64,000 nucleotides of DNA from the NCBI GenBank assembly GCA_016934955.1, contig JAFGRY010000037.1:1-64000 (forward strand), read 5' to 3'. Within the stretch, counting starts at the first letter, position 1. Each line of letters starts with the position of its first letter. The notes beneath the pieces were generated by a model. That model saw only the letters and a list, made by a program, of their open reading frames with translations, made no database searches and had not been told where the DNA came from. The position numbers and the translations under genes were made by a program. This DNA is from a bacterium. GTDB taxonomy: Bacteria; Zhuqueibacterota; QNDG01; JAGLOF01. Below are positions 16,712-24,850 of the stretch, in pieces.

Positions 16712-19273
16712 TCACCCTTTGAACATATAGGTAAACTTCACAAAGAGAACATTATCGGACCATTCGTTGAACAGCGACCGCATATCCCGGCGGAAATCAA
16801 AATCTCCGGGATTGGCAAAATTGCTGCGGTTCTGAGTCCAGACCAGATAGAGCAGTGAACCGGGCAGGTATTCCCAGCGCAGGACCACATTTGCCTTGAA
16901 CGACTTCATGTTGAAATCGGGATTACCGCTGTAATCGTAGGGGGTGGTATCGTACGTTCCCGCCTTTGCCAGTTCTTTGAATCCGTAGTAGCGACCCACC
17001 GCGAAAAACGGCTGGATATAACTCTGCAGGGAGAGCCTGGGGGTAATGCCCCAGTCGATCCGCATGGTCAGTGCGGTCACATCATAATCGATGGTTGAAA
17101 ATACATAGTGGGCGCCGTAGGGAGCCGTGTTATCAGCGATGTTTCTCACCCACTGCAGTTTATCCATCGCTTCTGAGCGTGATGCTGAGAGATTCAGTCG
17201 CACCGAGGATGATGGCCTGTAGGTAAGACCCGCGCTCACCTGATTTGTGTAACTGCCGTCTTCTATGCCGTTTCTGTTATAGCTTGCCTCGAGCTGCAGC
17301 GCTTTTCTCTGGTCGGTCCTGACCATGAGACGAGCATCAGTATAGCCCGGATACCCCATAAGCGGACCTCCCCGGGTAGCAGTCGCGCTCAACCCTTCCG
17401 GAGTCACTTGTACATAGCTGTCCAGCACCCAGTAATTTGACAGAACAATGGTAAAGGCACTGTACACCTGCTGAAACTGCAGGTTACCGTCAAAATCGAA
17501 ATTACGGGAGGTCATCACGCTGAGATACATCTGGCGGTACCAGGATTTCGGCTGCAGCCAGCGGTACTGCCCCACCACGTGCCAGTTTATTCTGTTGGTG
17601 GATTGGATGTAGCCGGCATCATTGACATCGAATCCAGGCGAAATGAACCCGAGGGCGGCCTGCATCGTGAAGTTGCCCCGCATCTTCTTGATGCCGAACC
17701 GTCCCTGGTAGCCGAAGATTGCCGTGCGTGTGCTGTCAAAATCCGTATACGTGAGATCGGGACGCTGATAATAGTGGGTCGATGCCTGCTGCAGGGCTGC
17801 GATTCTCGCTTCGGATCCCTGCACGCTGGAATAGATGAAATTGCCCATGAATGCCCAGGCCCGCTCCCTGCCGAAAAACGTCCAGCCGTCTATACCCCCC
17901 ACAAAAGCGCGGCTGTTGTTGATGTCCGAAAGGTGCTGTTCGTCCAGCTTGCGGGTGACACCCGTGTAGATGAATCCCAATCCCTGATCGCCGTCGTTGA
18001 ACTCTTTCATGCCCCGCAGCACAGTGTAGTTTGCCAGGGGTTCGATGGGATCCTCGAAGCGGGTCCCTGCCGAATCCACCAGCCCGTACTCCTTCTGGGT
18101 TACGGCGCTGATCGCTCCCACCTTCCAGTCGCCGATCTTGCCGCTCATTTTCGAGGCGCCCAGGATCGTCGTATTTTCGCTTCGGGACACTTCTCCGGAA
18201 TGGGTGACATTGCCGGTCGGTGTTCTGCCGATGCGCCGGCTGTAGAATACACGCGGATCGCTCCAGTAGCAGCCCCAGACACCGCCTGCCGGATTGCTGC
18301 CGAACTGAAAGATGTCGGCGCCTTCTATGAAAAATTCCCGCTTCTCAGCATAATAGGTTTCAAAGGCGGACAGATTGAGGACGGCGGGATCGACCTCCGC
18401 CTGACCGAAATCGGGATTGACGGCAAGGTCAAGGGTGAGATTGCCGGTAATACCGTATTTGAGATCGAGCCCGATGTTCGACCCCCAGCGGTCACGTTCA
18501 TAAAAGGCACCGCCCCGGGCTGCCGGAGAATAGCTGCTGCGGCCCATCACGTAGGGAGATATAAACAGGCGCGACGGCGGCGAGATACCTTTAATGCCTG
18601 TCAGACTGCCGAACCTGGAAACAAATCCGCTCTCATTTTTCGGAGTCATCACGAACCAGTCATGCTCGGCGTTTTTAATCACGTACCGCTTGAAATTGAT
18701 GCCGAACTCATACTCATCCTGCTTGCTGAACCGCAGCTGGGTGTAGGGGATAAACATCTCGAACGTCCACTTGTCGCCTTGCCGCCGGGCCGCACTCTCC
18801 CAGATGCCGTTCCAGTCATTCTCTTCATAGATATCCTGGTACATTTTCTGATCCATGATCGACCCGTCTGGATTGACGCCGAATCCGAAGGCGGTCTGGT
18901 TGTCGTTGTCCGGATCGATCCAGAACCAGAACCAGTCGGATTCAACCTGTTTGTCCCTCCGGGCAAATCCGCCGGCGATCGAATCAGGACCGGTATGGTA
19001 GCACTTGCCCGCAATATAGATGCCGGCGTCATCATAGGCGAAAAACACCTCCGTTTTTTCCGTGGGATCGGCGCCCTCGATCGGATCCCGCTGAATGAGA
19101 CTGCTGTAGCCGGAGCCGGACCAGACCGCCTCGCTGAGCACACCGTCCACCGTAATCTGTTCGGTTGCCCGTTTTGCGCTGACAGTAGCCGTTGTCTTTA
19201 TCAGGCCCGCTTCCGCGGCGAAGCTGACAGAGATGACAATAACCGATACCATAATCATTATTCGCTGTTTCAT
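16712..19273 (-). CDS. DUF5916 outer-membrane protein with CBM9-like N-terminal domain
   Basis: An 853-residue exported protein. The signal peptide ends near FAAEAG. Residues ~35-230 resemble the CBM9-like domain seen in DUF5916 proteins: ITVDGVLSEAVW, AYDDAGIYIAGKCY and FMTPKNESGFVSR. The remainder is a long outer-membrane barrel with alternating strands (LDLKYGITGNLTLDLAVNPD, FFIEGADIFQFG) and a terminal aromatic strand, NVLFVKFTYMFKG. Proteins of this type are typical of the FCB group. The substrate is unknown; sugar or glycan binding would be a guess. Monocistronic, with GGAG before the ATG. Confidence 0.82.
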   Translation of the reverse strand: MKQRIMIMVSVIVISVSFAAEAGLIKTTATVSAKRATEQITVDGVLSEAVWSGSGYSSLIQRDPIEGADPTEKTEVFFAYDDAGIYIAGKCYHTGPDSIAGGFARRDKQVESDWFWFWIDPDNDNQTAFGFGVNPDGSIMDQKMYQDIYEENDWNGIWESAARRQGDKWTFEMFIPYTQLRFSKQDEYEFGINFKRYVIKNAEHDWFVMTPKNESGFVSRFGSLTGIKGISPPSRLFISPYVMGRSSYSPAARGGAFYERDRWGSNIGLDLKYGITGNLTLDLAVNPDFGQAEVDPAVLNLSAFETYYAEKREFFIEGADIFQFGSNPAGGVWGCYWSDPRVFYSRRIGRTPTGNVTHSGEVSRSENTTILGASKMSGKIGDWKVGAISAVTQKEYGLVDSAGTRFEDPIEPLANYTVLRGMKEFNDGDQGLGFIYTGVTRKLDEQHLSDINNSRAFVGGIDGWTFFGRERAWAFMGNFIYSSVQGSEARIAALQQASTHYYQRPDLTYTDFDSTRTAIFGYQGRFGIKKMRGNFTMQAALGFISPGFDVNDAGYIQSTNRINWHVVGQYRWLQPKSWYRQMYLSVMTSRNFDFDGNLQFQQVYSAFTIVLSNYWVLDSYVQVTPEGLSATATRGGPLMGYPGYTDARLMVRTDQRKALQLEASYNRNGIEDGSYTNQVSAGLTYRPSSSVRLNLSASRSEAMDKLQWVRNIADNTAPYGAHYVFSTIDYDVTALTMRIDWGITPRLSLQSYIQPFFAVGRYYGFKELAKAGTYDTTPYDYSGNPDFNMKSFKANVVLRWEYLPGSLLYLVWTQNRSNFANPGDFDFRRDMRSLFNEWSDNVLFVKFTYMFKG

Positions 19274-19524
19274 GTCCGGGTTCTCCTTATGCTGAAGATA
19301 TTGATGGTGTGCGATCCCATGTTTGCCCCCGTATACGGCCCGGGGACCAAAAAAGTGGCCCTGAATTATAATGTCGAACCGATCGCGGGTGTTAAATGGT
19401 AATTCCGAACAATGCTTTCCCCGTATGCACGGCCGACTCTATTGAGACAGCACCACTTTCCCCCGGGTTTACCGGGTTTCACCCATCGAACAGTCGGGGA
19501 ATGCAAAACGGTGCAATACCCGCT

Positions 19525-19552
19525 TTGATATTTTGTGGAAAATGTGTATCTT
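19525..19552 (+). promoter_or_regulatory. Promoter of the resB-ccsA operon
   Basis: TTGATA (19525-19530), 16 bases, TATCTT followed by TC (19547-19552), preceded by GTG as in the hypB promoter (both read GAAAATGTGTA or GAAATGTGTA). The rest of the 313-base divergent gap 19274-19586 shows no gene. Confidence 0.5.
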
Positions 19553-19586
19553 TCACCATACATCACCGGCATACCGGAGGGACCGA

Positions 19587-20951
19587 ATGGAGTTTTTCAA
19601 AAAAGCCGTTACATATCTCTCCTCGCTGCGGCTGACAATAATTACGCTCATCGGGATTGCCGCAGGTTCAGGAATAGGAACGGTCATCCCGCAACATCTG
19701 ACCGCTGAGGCATACGCGGAGATATACAGCGGCACCATGGAGCAGCTCATTCACCGCCTGCAGCTCAACGACCTCTACCATTCCTGGTGGTTTCTGATAA
19801 TCGCCGCGGTGTTCACCCTGAATCTTGTCAGCTGCATGCTAAAAAGAGTGCCGTCGCTCATCCGGGTGCTAAGGCGGAAACGCGGGGACCTTCCCCCGGG
19901 CGGTCTTCCGTTCACAGCCTCTTTCAAGACCGCCGGAACACTCGACGGCAAGAGAGAAACGCTCTACCGGCTGCTGAAAGAAGGGTTCGCCCGGCCGGCC
20001 GAACGGCATGAAGAGAAAGGAGCGATCTTCTCGGCTGAAAAGGGACGCATCTCACGCTGGGGATTTCTCGTCACCCATCTGGGCATTCTTCTGATCATTG
20101 TCGGAGCGTTTGCCGGCAGCTACGGATATCGCGGGCAGATGGAACTGATGGAAGGCGAGCAGTCCCGGCAGGTGTACCTGGGAGAGAATATTCCTCCGGT
20201 GCAACTGGATTTCGCCGTTCGGTGTGACAAATTTGCGGTCAGCTTCTACCCGCAGAGCCGGCGGCCCAGGTCCTATGAAAGCGTTCTGACTATTCTCGAA
20301 GACGGGCGGGAGACGGGGCCGTTTCGCATCACCGTCAACAAGCCCCTTTCGCACCGGGGAGTGACGATCTACCAGTCCAGTTACGGCTCTATTCCCGATA
20401 TGGAGCAGATCTATCTGAAACTGCCCTCTCCCGGCAGCGCCGCCCCTGACACACAGGTAAAAACAGCGCTTGATTCATCCTACACCGCTGAGGACGGCTC
20501 CTACAGCGTCACCGTTACCCGGTTCATCCCGGATTTTGCCATGGACGAGCAGGGACACGTCTTTTCCCGCTCCCGGGATCTGCGCAACCCCGCGGTACAG
20601 GCGGTCTTCACATCGGGCGACACCGCCTGGACACAGTGGCTCTTCGCCCGCTATCCCGATTTCCACAGCGGCACGGATTCTCCGGTTCCGGCTCAATTTC
20701 TCGGAGTCGCCGGCAGCAGCTTTACCGGCCTTCAGATAACCCGTTCCCCCGGATTGAGCCTTGTATGGGCCGGATGCCTCATGCTTGTCGCCGGCGCATT
20801 CCTGATCCTGTTTATGTCGCATCAGCAGGTGTGGGTGCGGGTGACACCCGCCGGCAGGCAGCTCGACATTACGGTTGCGGGAAGCAGCAGCCGCGCCGCT
20901 GCATTCAAACCGGTATTCGAACGCCTGACAAAAAAATTAAAAACACTCTGA
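19587..20951 (+). CDS. resB: ResB/CcsB cytochrome c biogenesis protein
   Basis: About 454 residues from the ATG at 19587, ten bases after GGAGGG. Helix 1 carries LSSLRLTIITLIGIAAG with the usual GTVIPQ after it, then further helices, a large periplasmic ResB domain (HRGVTIYQSSYG), and a last helix near LVWAGCLMLVAGAFLILF. ResB and CcsA together export haem and ligate it to apocytochrome CxxCH motifs (system II). The cytochrome genes at 21.9-24.4 kb are obvious clients. Confidence 0.88.
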   Translation: MEFFKKAVTYLSSLRLTIITLIGIAAGSGIGTVIPQHLTAEAYAEIYSGTMEQLIHRLQLNDLYHSWWFLIIAAVFTLNLVSCMLKRVPSLIRVLRRKRGDLPPGGLPFTASFKTAGTLDGKRETLYRLLKEGFARPAERHEEKGAIFSAEKGRISRWGFLVTHLGILLIIVGAFAGSYGYRGQMELMEGEQSRQVYLGENIPPVQLDFAVRCDKFAVSFYPQSRRPRSYESVLTILEDGRETGPFRITVNKPLSHRGVTIYQSSYGSIPDMEQIYLKLPSPGSAAPDTQVKTALDSSYTAEDGSYSVTVTRFIPDFAMDEQGHVFSRSRDLRNPAVQAVFTSGDTAWTQWLFARYPDFHSGTDSPVPAQFLGVAGSSFTGLQITRSPGLSLVWAGCLMLVAGAFLILFMSHQQVWVRVTPAGRQLDITVAGSSSRAAAFKPVFERLTKKLKTL

Positions 20952-20985
20952 ACTCGAATGACATAATGGTGACAAGGGGAGGAAA

Positions 20986-21825
20986 ATGAACAGTTCCAGT
21001 CTGCTCGGTATTGCAACATTCAGCTATCTGGCGCTCGGCCTGGCACACCTGTATCAGTTCTTTTTCAAACGCCGGAAGGCGTCACCGATGCTTTTCAACG
21101 GCGCAGTCGGCGCTGTCGTGCTGAATCTCGCCGGCTGGATAGTCCGCTGGCATGAAGCGTCACAGACAGGGTATGGATACGTCCCGCTCTCCAACCTCTA
21201 TGAAGCGCTGATCTCGCTCTCCTGGTGCACGGTCGTCGTCTACATCATTCTGGAAAAAAAATACAAAACCGGATTTCTCGGCATTTTCATTTTTCCGCTG
21301 GTTTCGCTGGCAATGGCATATGCGTCCTTTTCCCCCCGGGTAGAGACCGCGATTCAGCCGCTTATCCCCGCCCTGCAGAGCAACTGGCTCACCTACCACG
21401 TGCTGACCTGCTTTCTGGGGTATGCGGCCTTCACCGCATCCTTCGGCGCCAGTATCATGTATCTGGTTAAAACCGGGAAAAAAACGAAGCCGGGGGAAAA
21501 ACAGGCCCTGCCTCTGCCTGATGCCGACATACTCGATGAAGTGCTCTACAAGGCGAATGCCGCGGGATTCCTCCTCCTGGGCATCGGTATTATCACCGGA
21601 TCGGTATGGGCCAGCCGGGCCTGGGGCAGCTACTGGAGCTGGGATCCCAAGGAGACCTGGTCGCTGATCACCTGGATTATCTACGCCGTATTCCTGCACG
21701 CCCGCTATGCCAGGGGTATGCGCGGGCGGACCGCGGCTGTCTTCTCCATCATCGGATTCATCGCGGTGCTCTTCACCTTTCTGGGAGTCAATTACCTGCT
21801 CTCCGGCCTGCACAGCTACGCCTGA
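20986..21825 (+). CDS. ccsA: CcsA/ResC-type haem handling protein
   Basis: A 279-residue polytopic protein, 34 bases after resB. The haem-presenting WWD-type motif is seen in WGSYWSWDPKETWSLITW, and a flanking conserved histidine is in NWLTYHVLTCFLGYAAF. A further histidine, FLHARYARG, follows the motif. It is the partner of ResB in system II cytochrome c maturation. ATG follows GGGGAGGAAA. Confidence 0.92.
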   Translation: MNSSSLLGIATFSYLALGLAHLYQFFFKRRKASPMLFNGAVGAVVLNLAGWIVRWHEASQTGYGYVPLSNLYEALISLSWCTVVVYIILEKKYKTGFLGIFIFPLVSLAMAYASFSPRVETAIQPLIPALQSNWLTYHVLTCFLGYAAFTASFGASIMYLVKTGKKTKPGEKQALPLPDADILDEVLYKANAAGFLLLGIGIITGSVWASRAWGSYWSWDPKETWSLITWIIYAVFLHARYARGMRGRTAAVFSIIGFIAVLFTFLGVNYLLSGLHSYA

Positions 21826-21845
21826 CCTTGAGCGTGTGCCCGCAT

Positions 21846-21882
21846 AAAAAAACCCCCGGCCGCACATGGTCGGGGGTTTTTT
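21846..21882. terminator. Bidirectional terminator
   Basis: A-run, CCCCCGGCC, loop GCACAT, GGTCGGGGG, T-run. It lies between the convergent ccsA and barrel genes and works in both directions. Confidence 0.85.
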
Positions 21883-21898
21883 ATTATCGCCCGGCTGA

Positions 21899-23074
21899 TC
21901 AGAAGGCGGTCACCGTGCCGACTACGAAACGATTCTTGTCGTGGATCAGATCCCTGGTGTATTCGGCCATCAGCCGCAGGTTTCGCGCCAGGGTGTAGGT
22001 GCCGCTCAGTGTGGCAGTCTCATAGGCAATCCCGGGGAAGTCTGAAGATATGTTATTGTATAATCCGGTAAAAAAGAAACGTGATTTGTCCCGCTGCGGC
22101 AGGAAAACAAGTTCAGCCACGGTTCCGTCCGTAACAACCTTCCCGCTCCCGTCGAACATCGGATCCGTGTCCTCACGTTTGAGCAGCTGCACGGTACAAT
22201 TCACCAGGCCGAGATCGATATTGAAATCCGGCCCCCAGTATGTGAGTGAATTTGTCCCGGGATTCAGTTCATGCTTTTCTTTTCCTTTGTAATAGAAAAA
22301 TCCGACACTCAACAGATCGCCGAATCCCTGATTGATACGCACACCCCAGTTTTTATAGGGATCGGTGTCGAACGTCCCCTCCTCCCCGGCTTCGCCCTTG
22401 CCGTTACCGTTGACCACCAGGCCTACAAGATCGGTGCCGGTTTTTTCCAGCGTGTAGGCCATGATCACTCCCCGGTCATAGGTAAGATTCGTCCCGGACT
22501 CCCCCACATTCTGCTTGTAGATCATGTAGTCTTCGAAAGTAAGGCGCAGCTCCCGCTTCATCAGCGGATCCGACGTCTGAAACTGACCCGCCATGATATC
22601 GATGCCGGATCCGAATATATTGTCGAAGTGGAGATAGGCGTCCTCTATGCCGGCCACCTCCCCTTTTTCCGACATATAGAAATAAAAGTAGTAGCCGATG
22701 TTCTTGAACAGCGTGCCTCCCGACATCAGCTTCATCCCCCAGGGGATCTGCAGATCCTTGTCCACTTCTTCACGTGTATCGAAGACCGAGTATGCTTCGA
22801 ACCTGCCAGCGATGGGGAAATCCTTGTTCAGCCAGAGCAGATCGTCGCCGCCGGTCACATAATCCCGCTCCTTCTCCTCCTCCGGGATGATGAATCCGTT
22901 GCCCGCGAATTCGTCACCATATGGTTTCAACCTGGGGAACGGCAGGTGACAGGTTGAACAGCTGAGTTTGTACCGCCGGGCGAAGGCGGGAATCGCCTCC
23001 GCGCTGGAGACAAACATCAGCATAAAGACCAGCAGCAGCACGGATGTGGTCACTATTTTCGAAATGTTGTTCAT
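21899..23074 (-). CDS. Outer-membrane barrel with a single N-terminal haem-c motif
   Basis: A 391-residue exported protein. The signal peptide ends at SSAEA; shortly after comes one CxxCH motif in KLSCSTCHLPFPRLKPYG. The rest alternates like a porin (NIGYYFYFYMSEKGE, GDLLSVGFFYYKGKEKHE, RLMAEYTRDLIHDKN) and ends with FVVGTVTAF, a typical terminal aromatic. It lies 15 bases after the five-haem cytochrome and is surely co-transcribed. The pair resembles porin-cytochrome modules that pass electrons across the outer membrane, but that role is inference. Confidence 0.75.
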   Translation of the reverse strand: MNNISKIVTTSVLLLVFMLMFVSSAEAIPAFARRYKLSCSTCHLPFPRLKPYGDEFAGNGFIIPEEEKERDYVTGGDDLLWLNKDFPIAGRFEAYSVFDTREEVDKDLQIPWGMKLMSGGTLFKNIGYYFYFYMSEKGEVAGIEDAYLHFDNIFGSGIDIMAGQFQTSDPLMKRELRLTFEDYMIYKQNVGESGTNLTYDRGVIMAYTLEKTGTDLVGLVVNGNGKGEAGEEGTFDTDPYKNWGVRINQGFGDLLSVGFFYYKGKEKHELNPGTNSLTYWGPDFNIDLGLVNCTVQLLKREDTDPMFDGSGKVVTDGTVAELVFLPQRDKSRFFFTGLYNNISSDFPGIAYETATLSGTYTLARNLRLMAEYTRDLIHDKNRFVVGTVTAF

Positions 23075-23089
23075 GGGTCCTCCTGCTGT

Positions 23090-24439
23090 CTATTCGTACA
23101 CTTCGATCCAGGTAGTGCCGGTATTCACCGGAATTATTTCACTTTCATCCTCGGGAACCCCGAGAAAATCGGCTACCGGTTTCACCAGTTTCTGGTAGTT
23201 AAGTTCGGCCTTGAAGGTGACCCTTCCCGGCGGCAGATCATCGGGCAGCGTCCAGGTGTAGGTCTCGATTTTCGTTTCCCTGGGCCCGATCCGGTAATCC
23301 ACGCCCAGAGATTTGGTGTTCCACTGCATGATCGTCATGCGGCCCTGGGGATCGAAATAGGGCATGCGGAAAATCCGGTCGCCGTAGGGCACGCCGTCCC
23401 GCTGCACCCCGGCGAAATTCTCGATGCCTTTGGGGATACCCATATCCTGATAGGCAAGCACATCGGCGGCGATGGTGTACTCCTCACCCTCGAAGCCCTT
23501 TTTGTCCACGGGCAGATGGTATTCGGTGCCGTTCTCGTCGATCGCGGTTACATGCAGCCAGAGAATGCGGTCCTCCACCGATCCGGTGGGGAATTTATGG
23601 CCGGTCTTGCCGTTGAACAGCTGCACCTGTATGGTGACCTGGCCGTACTGCTCCACTTCCCGCTGGTCCGGGTGCATGCGGATCTCCACTGTGCCGGCGA
23701 CTTTGCCGTTGTCATGGGCGCCGTGGAACAGGTGCTGCGCCACCATGTCTTCTTCGGCCATCTTGGCGCTCTTGCCCCTGGCCTTGGGCATGTGGCACTG
23801 GTGACAGGCGACCCCCTGCTTTGAATAGGGTCCCTCCAGCCATTCCAGATGAGTGGCTTTCACCCAGATGCCGTAGGGATCTTTTTCATTGTGACAGTTG
23901 GCGCAGTATTCTGCTTTGGTGAAAAGGTCGTTGTATTCAGTATCATGGTAGGGAGATTTTCTGCCCTCCTTACCGCCGTATTTAACCCGCCCCGGACTGG
24001 ACATATAGCTGAAGTTGAAGGGCGTGTCGCCTTTGAATCCTTTGATGGTGTGACAGACGTCGCAGCTCACACTCTCGTTTGCCCGGGAGTTCTCATGCGG
24101 CCGCGGCGGCGGCACGTCGCCGGCCAGATAGGCCATGGGCGTGTGGCAGCCGTTGCAGCCGTCGGCCACCGGCTTCAGGGCCGGATCCTTCTCGGCATGG
24201 GCCACGGCCAGATCGAAATACTCGATCTCGTCCCAGTGATGGGTGTACGCCTGACTCATCATTGACTGCGTCCACTGCATGTAGATGTCGGTGTGACAGG
24301 CCGCGCAGGTCTTCGGCTTTTCGTACTGATCGTAAGATTTCGTTCCCTTTGCATCCTCCCCCGCCGGAATGTCCTGCATGATGCGGGTGAATGCGGTGAT
24401 GACAACAAAGAGAACGGCAAATAATAACAGCTTCTTCAT
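23090..24439 (-). CDS. Five-haem c-type cytochrome
   Basis: A 449-residue exported protein with five CxxCH haem sites: CAACH, CNGCH, CDVCH, CANCH and CHQCH, all within the first ~225 residues, with scattered histidines that could be distal ligands. The cytochrome c554/NapC-like spacing is followed by a C-terminal beta-rich region (TVEIRMHPDQREVEQYGQ) of unknown function. First gene of a two-gene operon with the haem-tagged barrel and near resB-ccsA. Probably periplasmic or cell-surface electron carrier; the donor and acceptor are unknown. Confidence 0.85.
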   Translation of the reverse strand: MKKLLLFAVLFVVITAFTRIMQDIPAGEDAKGTKSYDQYEKPKTCAACHTDIYMQWTQSMMSQAYTHHWDEIEYFDLAVAHAEKDPALKPVADGCNGCHTPMAYLAGDVPPPRPHENSRANESVSCDVCHTIKGFKGDTPFNFSYMSSPGRVKYGGKEGRKSPYHDTEYNDLFTKAEYCANCHNEKDPYGIWVKATHLEWLEGPYSKQGVACHQCHMPKARGKSAKMAEEDMVAQHLFHGAHDNGKVAGTVEIRMHPDQREVEQYGQVTIQVQLFNGKTGHKFPTGSVEDRILWLHVTAIDENGTEYHLPVDKKGFEGEEYTIAADVLAYQDMGIPKGIENFAGVQRDGVPYGDRIFRMPYFDPQGRMTIMQWNTKSLGVDYRIGPRETKIETYTWTLPDDLPPGRVTFKAELNYQKLVKPVADFLGVPEDESEIIPVNTGTTWIEVYE

Positions 24440-24653
24440 TGAGCGGTCTCCCTGTTAATACCGTAGTATGTGTGTATCGAATGGCGGGATAAACAAATAT
24501 ATTCAACTTTTACAATGTACAGCCTGGCCGGGAAAAAGTCAAGGGGTTAATATCTGAAGCAATTAAATTGAAACCATATATAGCTAGATGGCGTATAACT
24601 AAATGGAAAAGGACCTAACAGGGGAACCAGTAAAAATTCCCCGTTAATATAAA

Positions 24654-24679
24654 AAGGGCGGACCAACAGGTCCGCCTTT
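24654..24679 (-). terminator. Terminator downstream of the first S9 peptidase
   Basis: GGCGGACC pairs with GGTCCGCC around AACA (24657-24676), with CTTTTT following on the minus strand. With the palindrome at 24746 and the hairpin at 24806 it fills the 411-base gap 24440-24850, which shows no gene. Confidence 0.65.
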
Positions 24680-24745
24680 GCTTTTAATAAATACCATTTC
24701 GTTCCCGTCTCATAGCGGCCAAGGATTGCCGCTTTCCTTGGGGAA

Positions 24746-24769
24746 AGAGGCGCACGACCGTGCGCCTCT
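24746..24769. repeat. Dispersed palindrome, copy 1
   Basis: AGAGGCGCACG-AC-CGTGCGCCTCT is a perfect 11-base inverted repeat. A second copy at 37675-37698 differs at one base and shares a flanking AC. This looks like a short dispersed palindromic (REP-like) element. Confidence 0.6.
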
Positions 24770-24805
24770 ACAATGTCTGCTGTCTCCTGCGATACCTGAC
24801 CCTCC

Positions 24806-24838
24806 ACCTTGTGACACGTCTCCGACTTGTCACAAGGT
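24806..24838. terminator. Hairpin just past the S9 peptidase stop
   Basis: ACCTTGTGACA and TGTCACAAGGT form an 11-base perfect stem around an 11-base loop. There is no T-run, so it may only protect the 3' end. Confidence 0.4.
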
Positions 24839-24850
24839 TCCGGATTGCCG

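Noticed and set aside
17579-19402. 607-residue open frame on the plus strand over the DUF5916 gene
   Set aside because: It is antisense to a gene with a clear signal peptide and family motifs, lacks a ribosome site and has no recognisable domains; a side effect of GC-rich codon use.
24547-24807. 86-residue minus-strand frame
   Set aside because: It spans three hairpins and the palindrome downstream of the S9 gene, with no family text.
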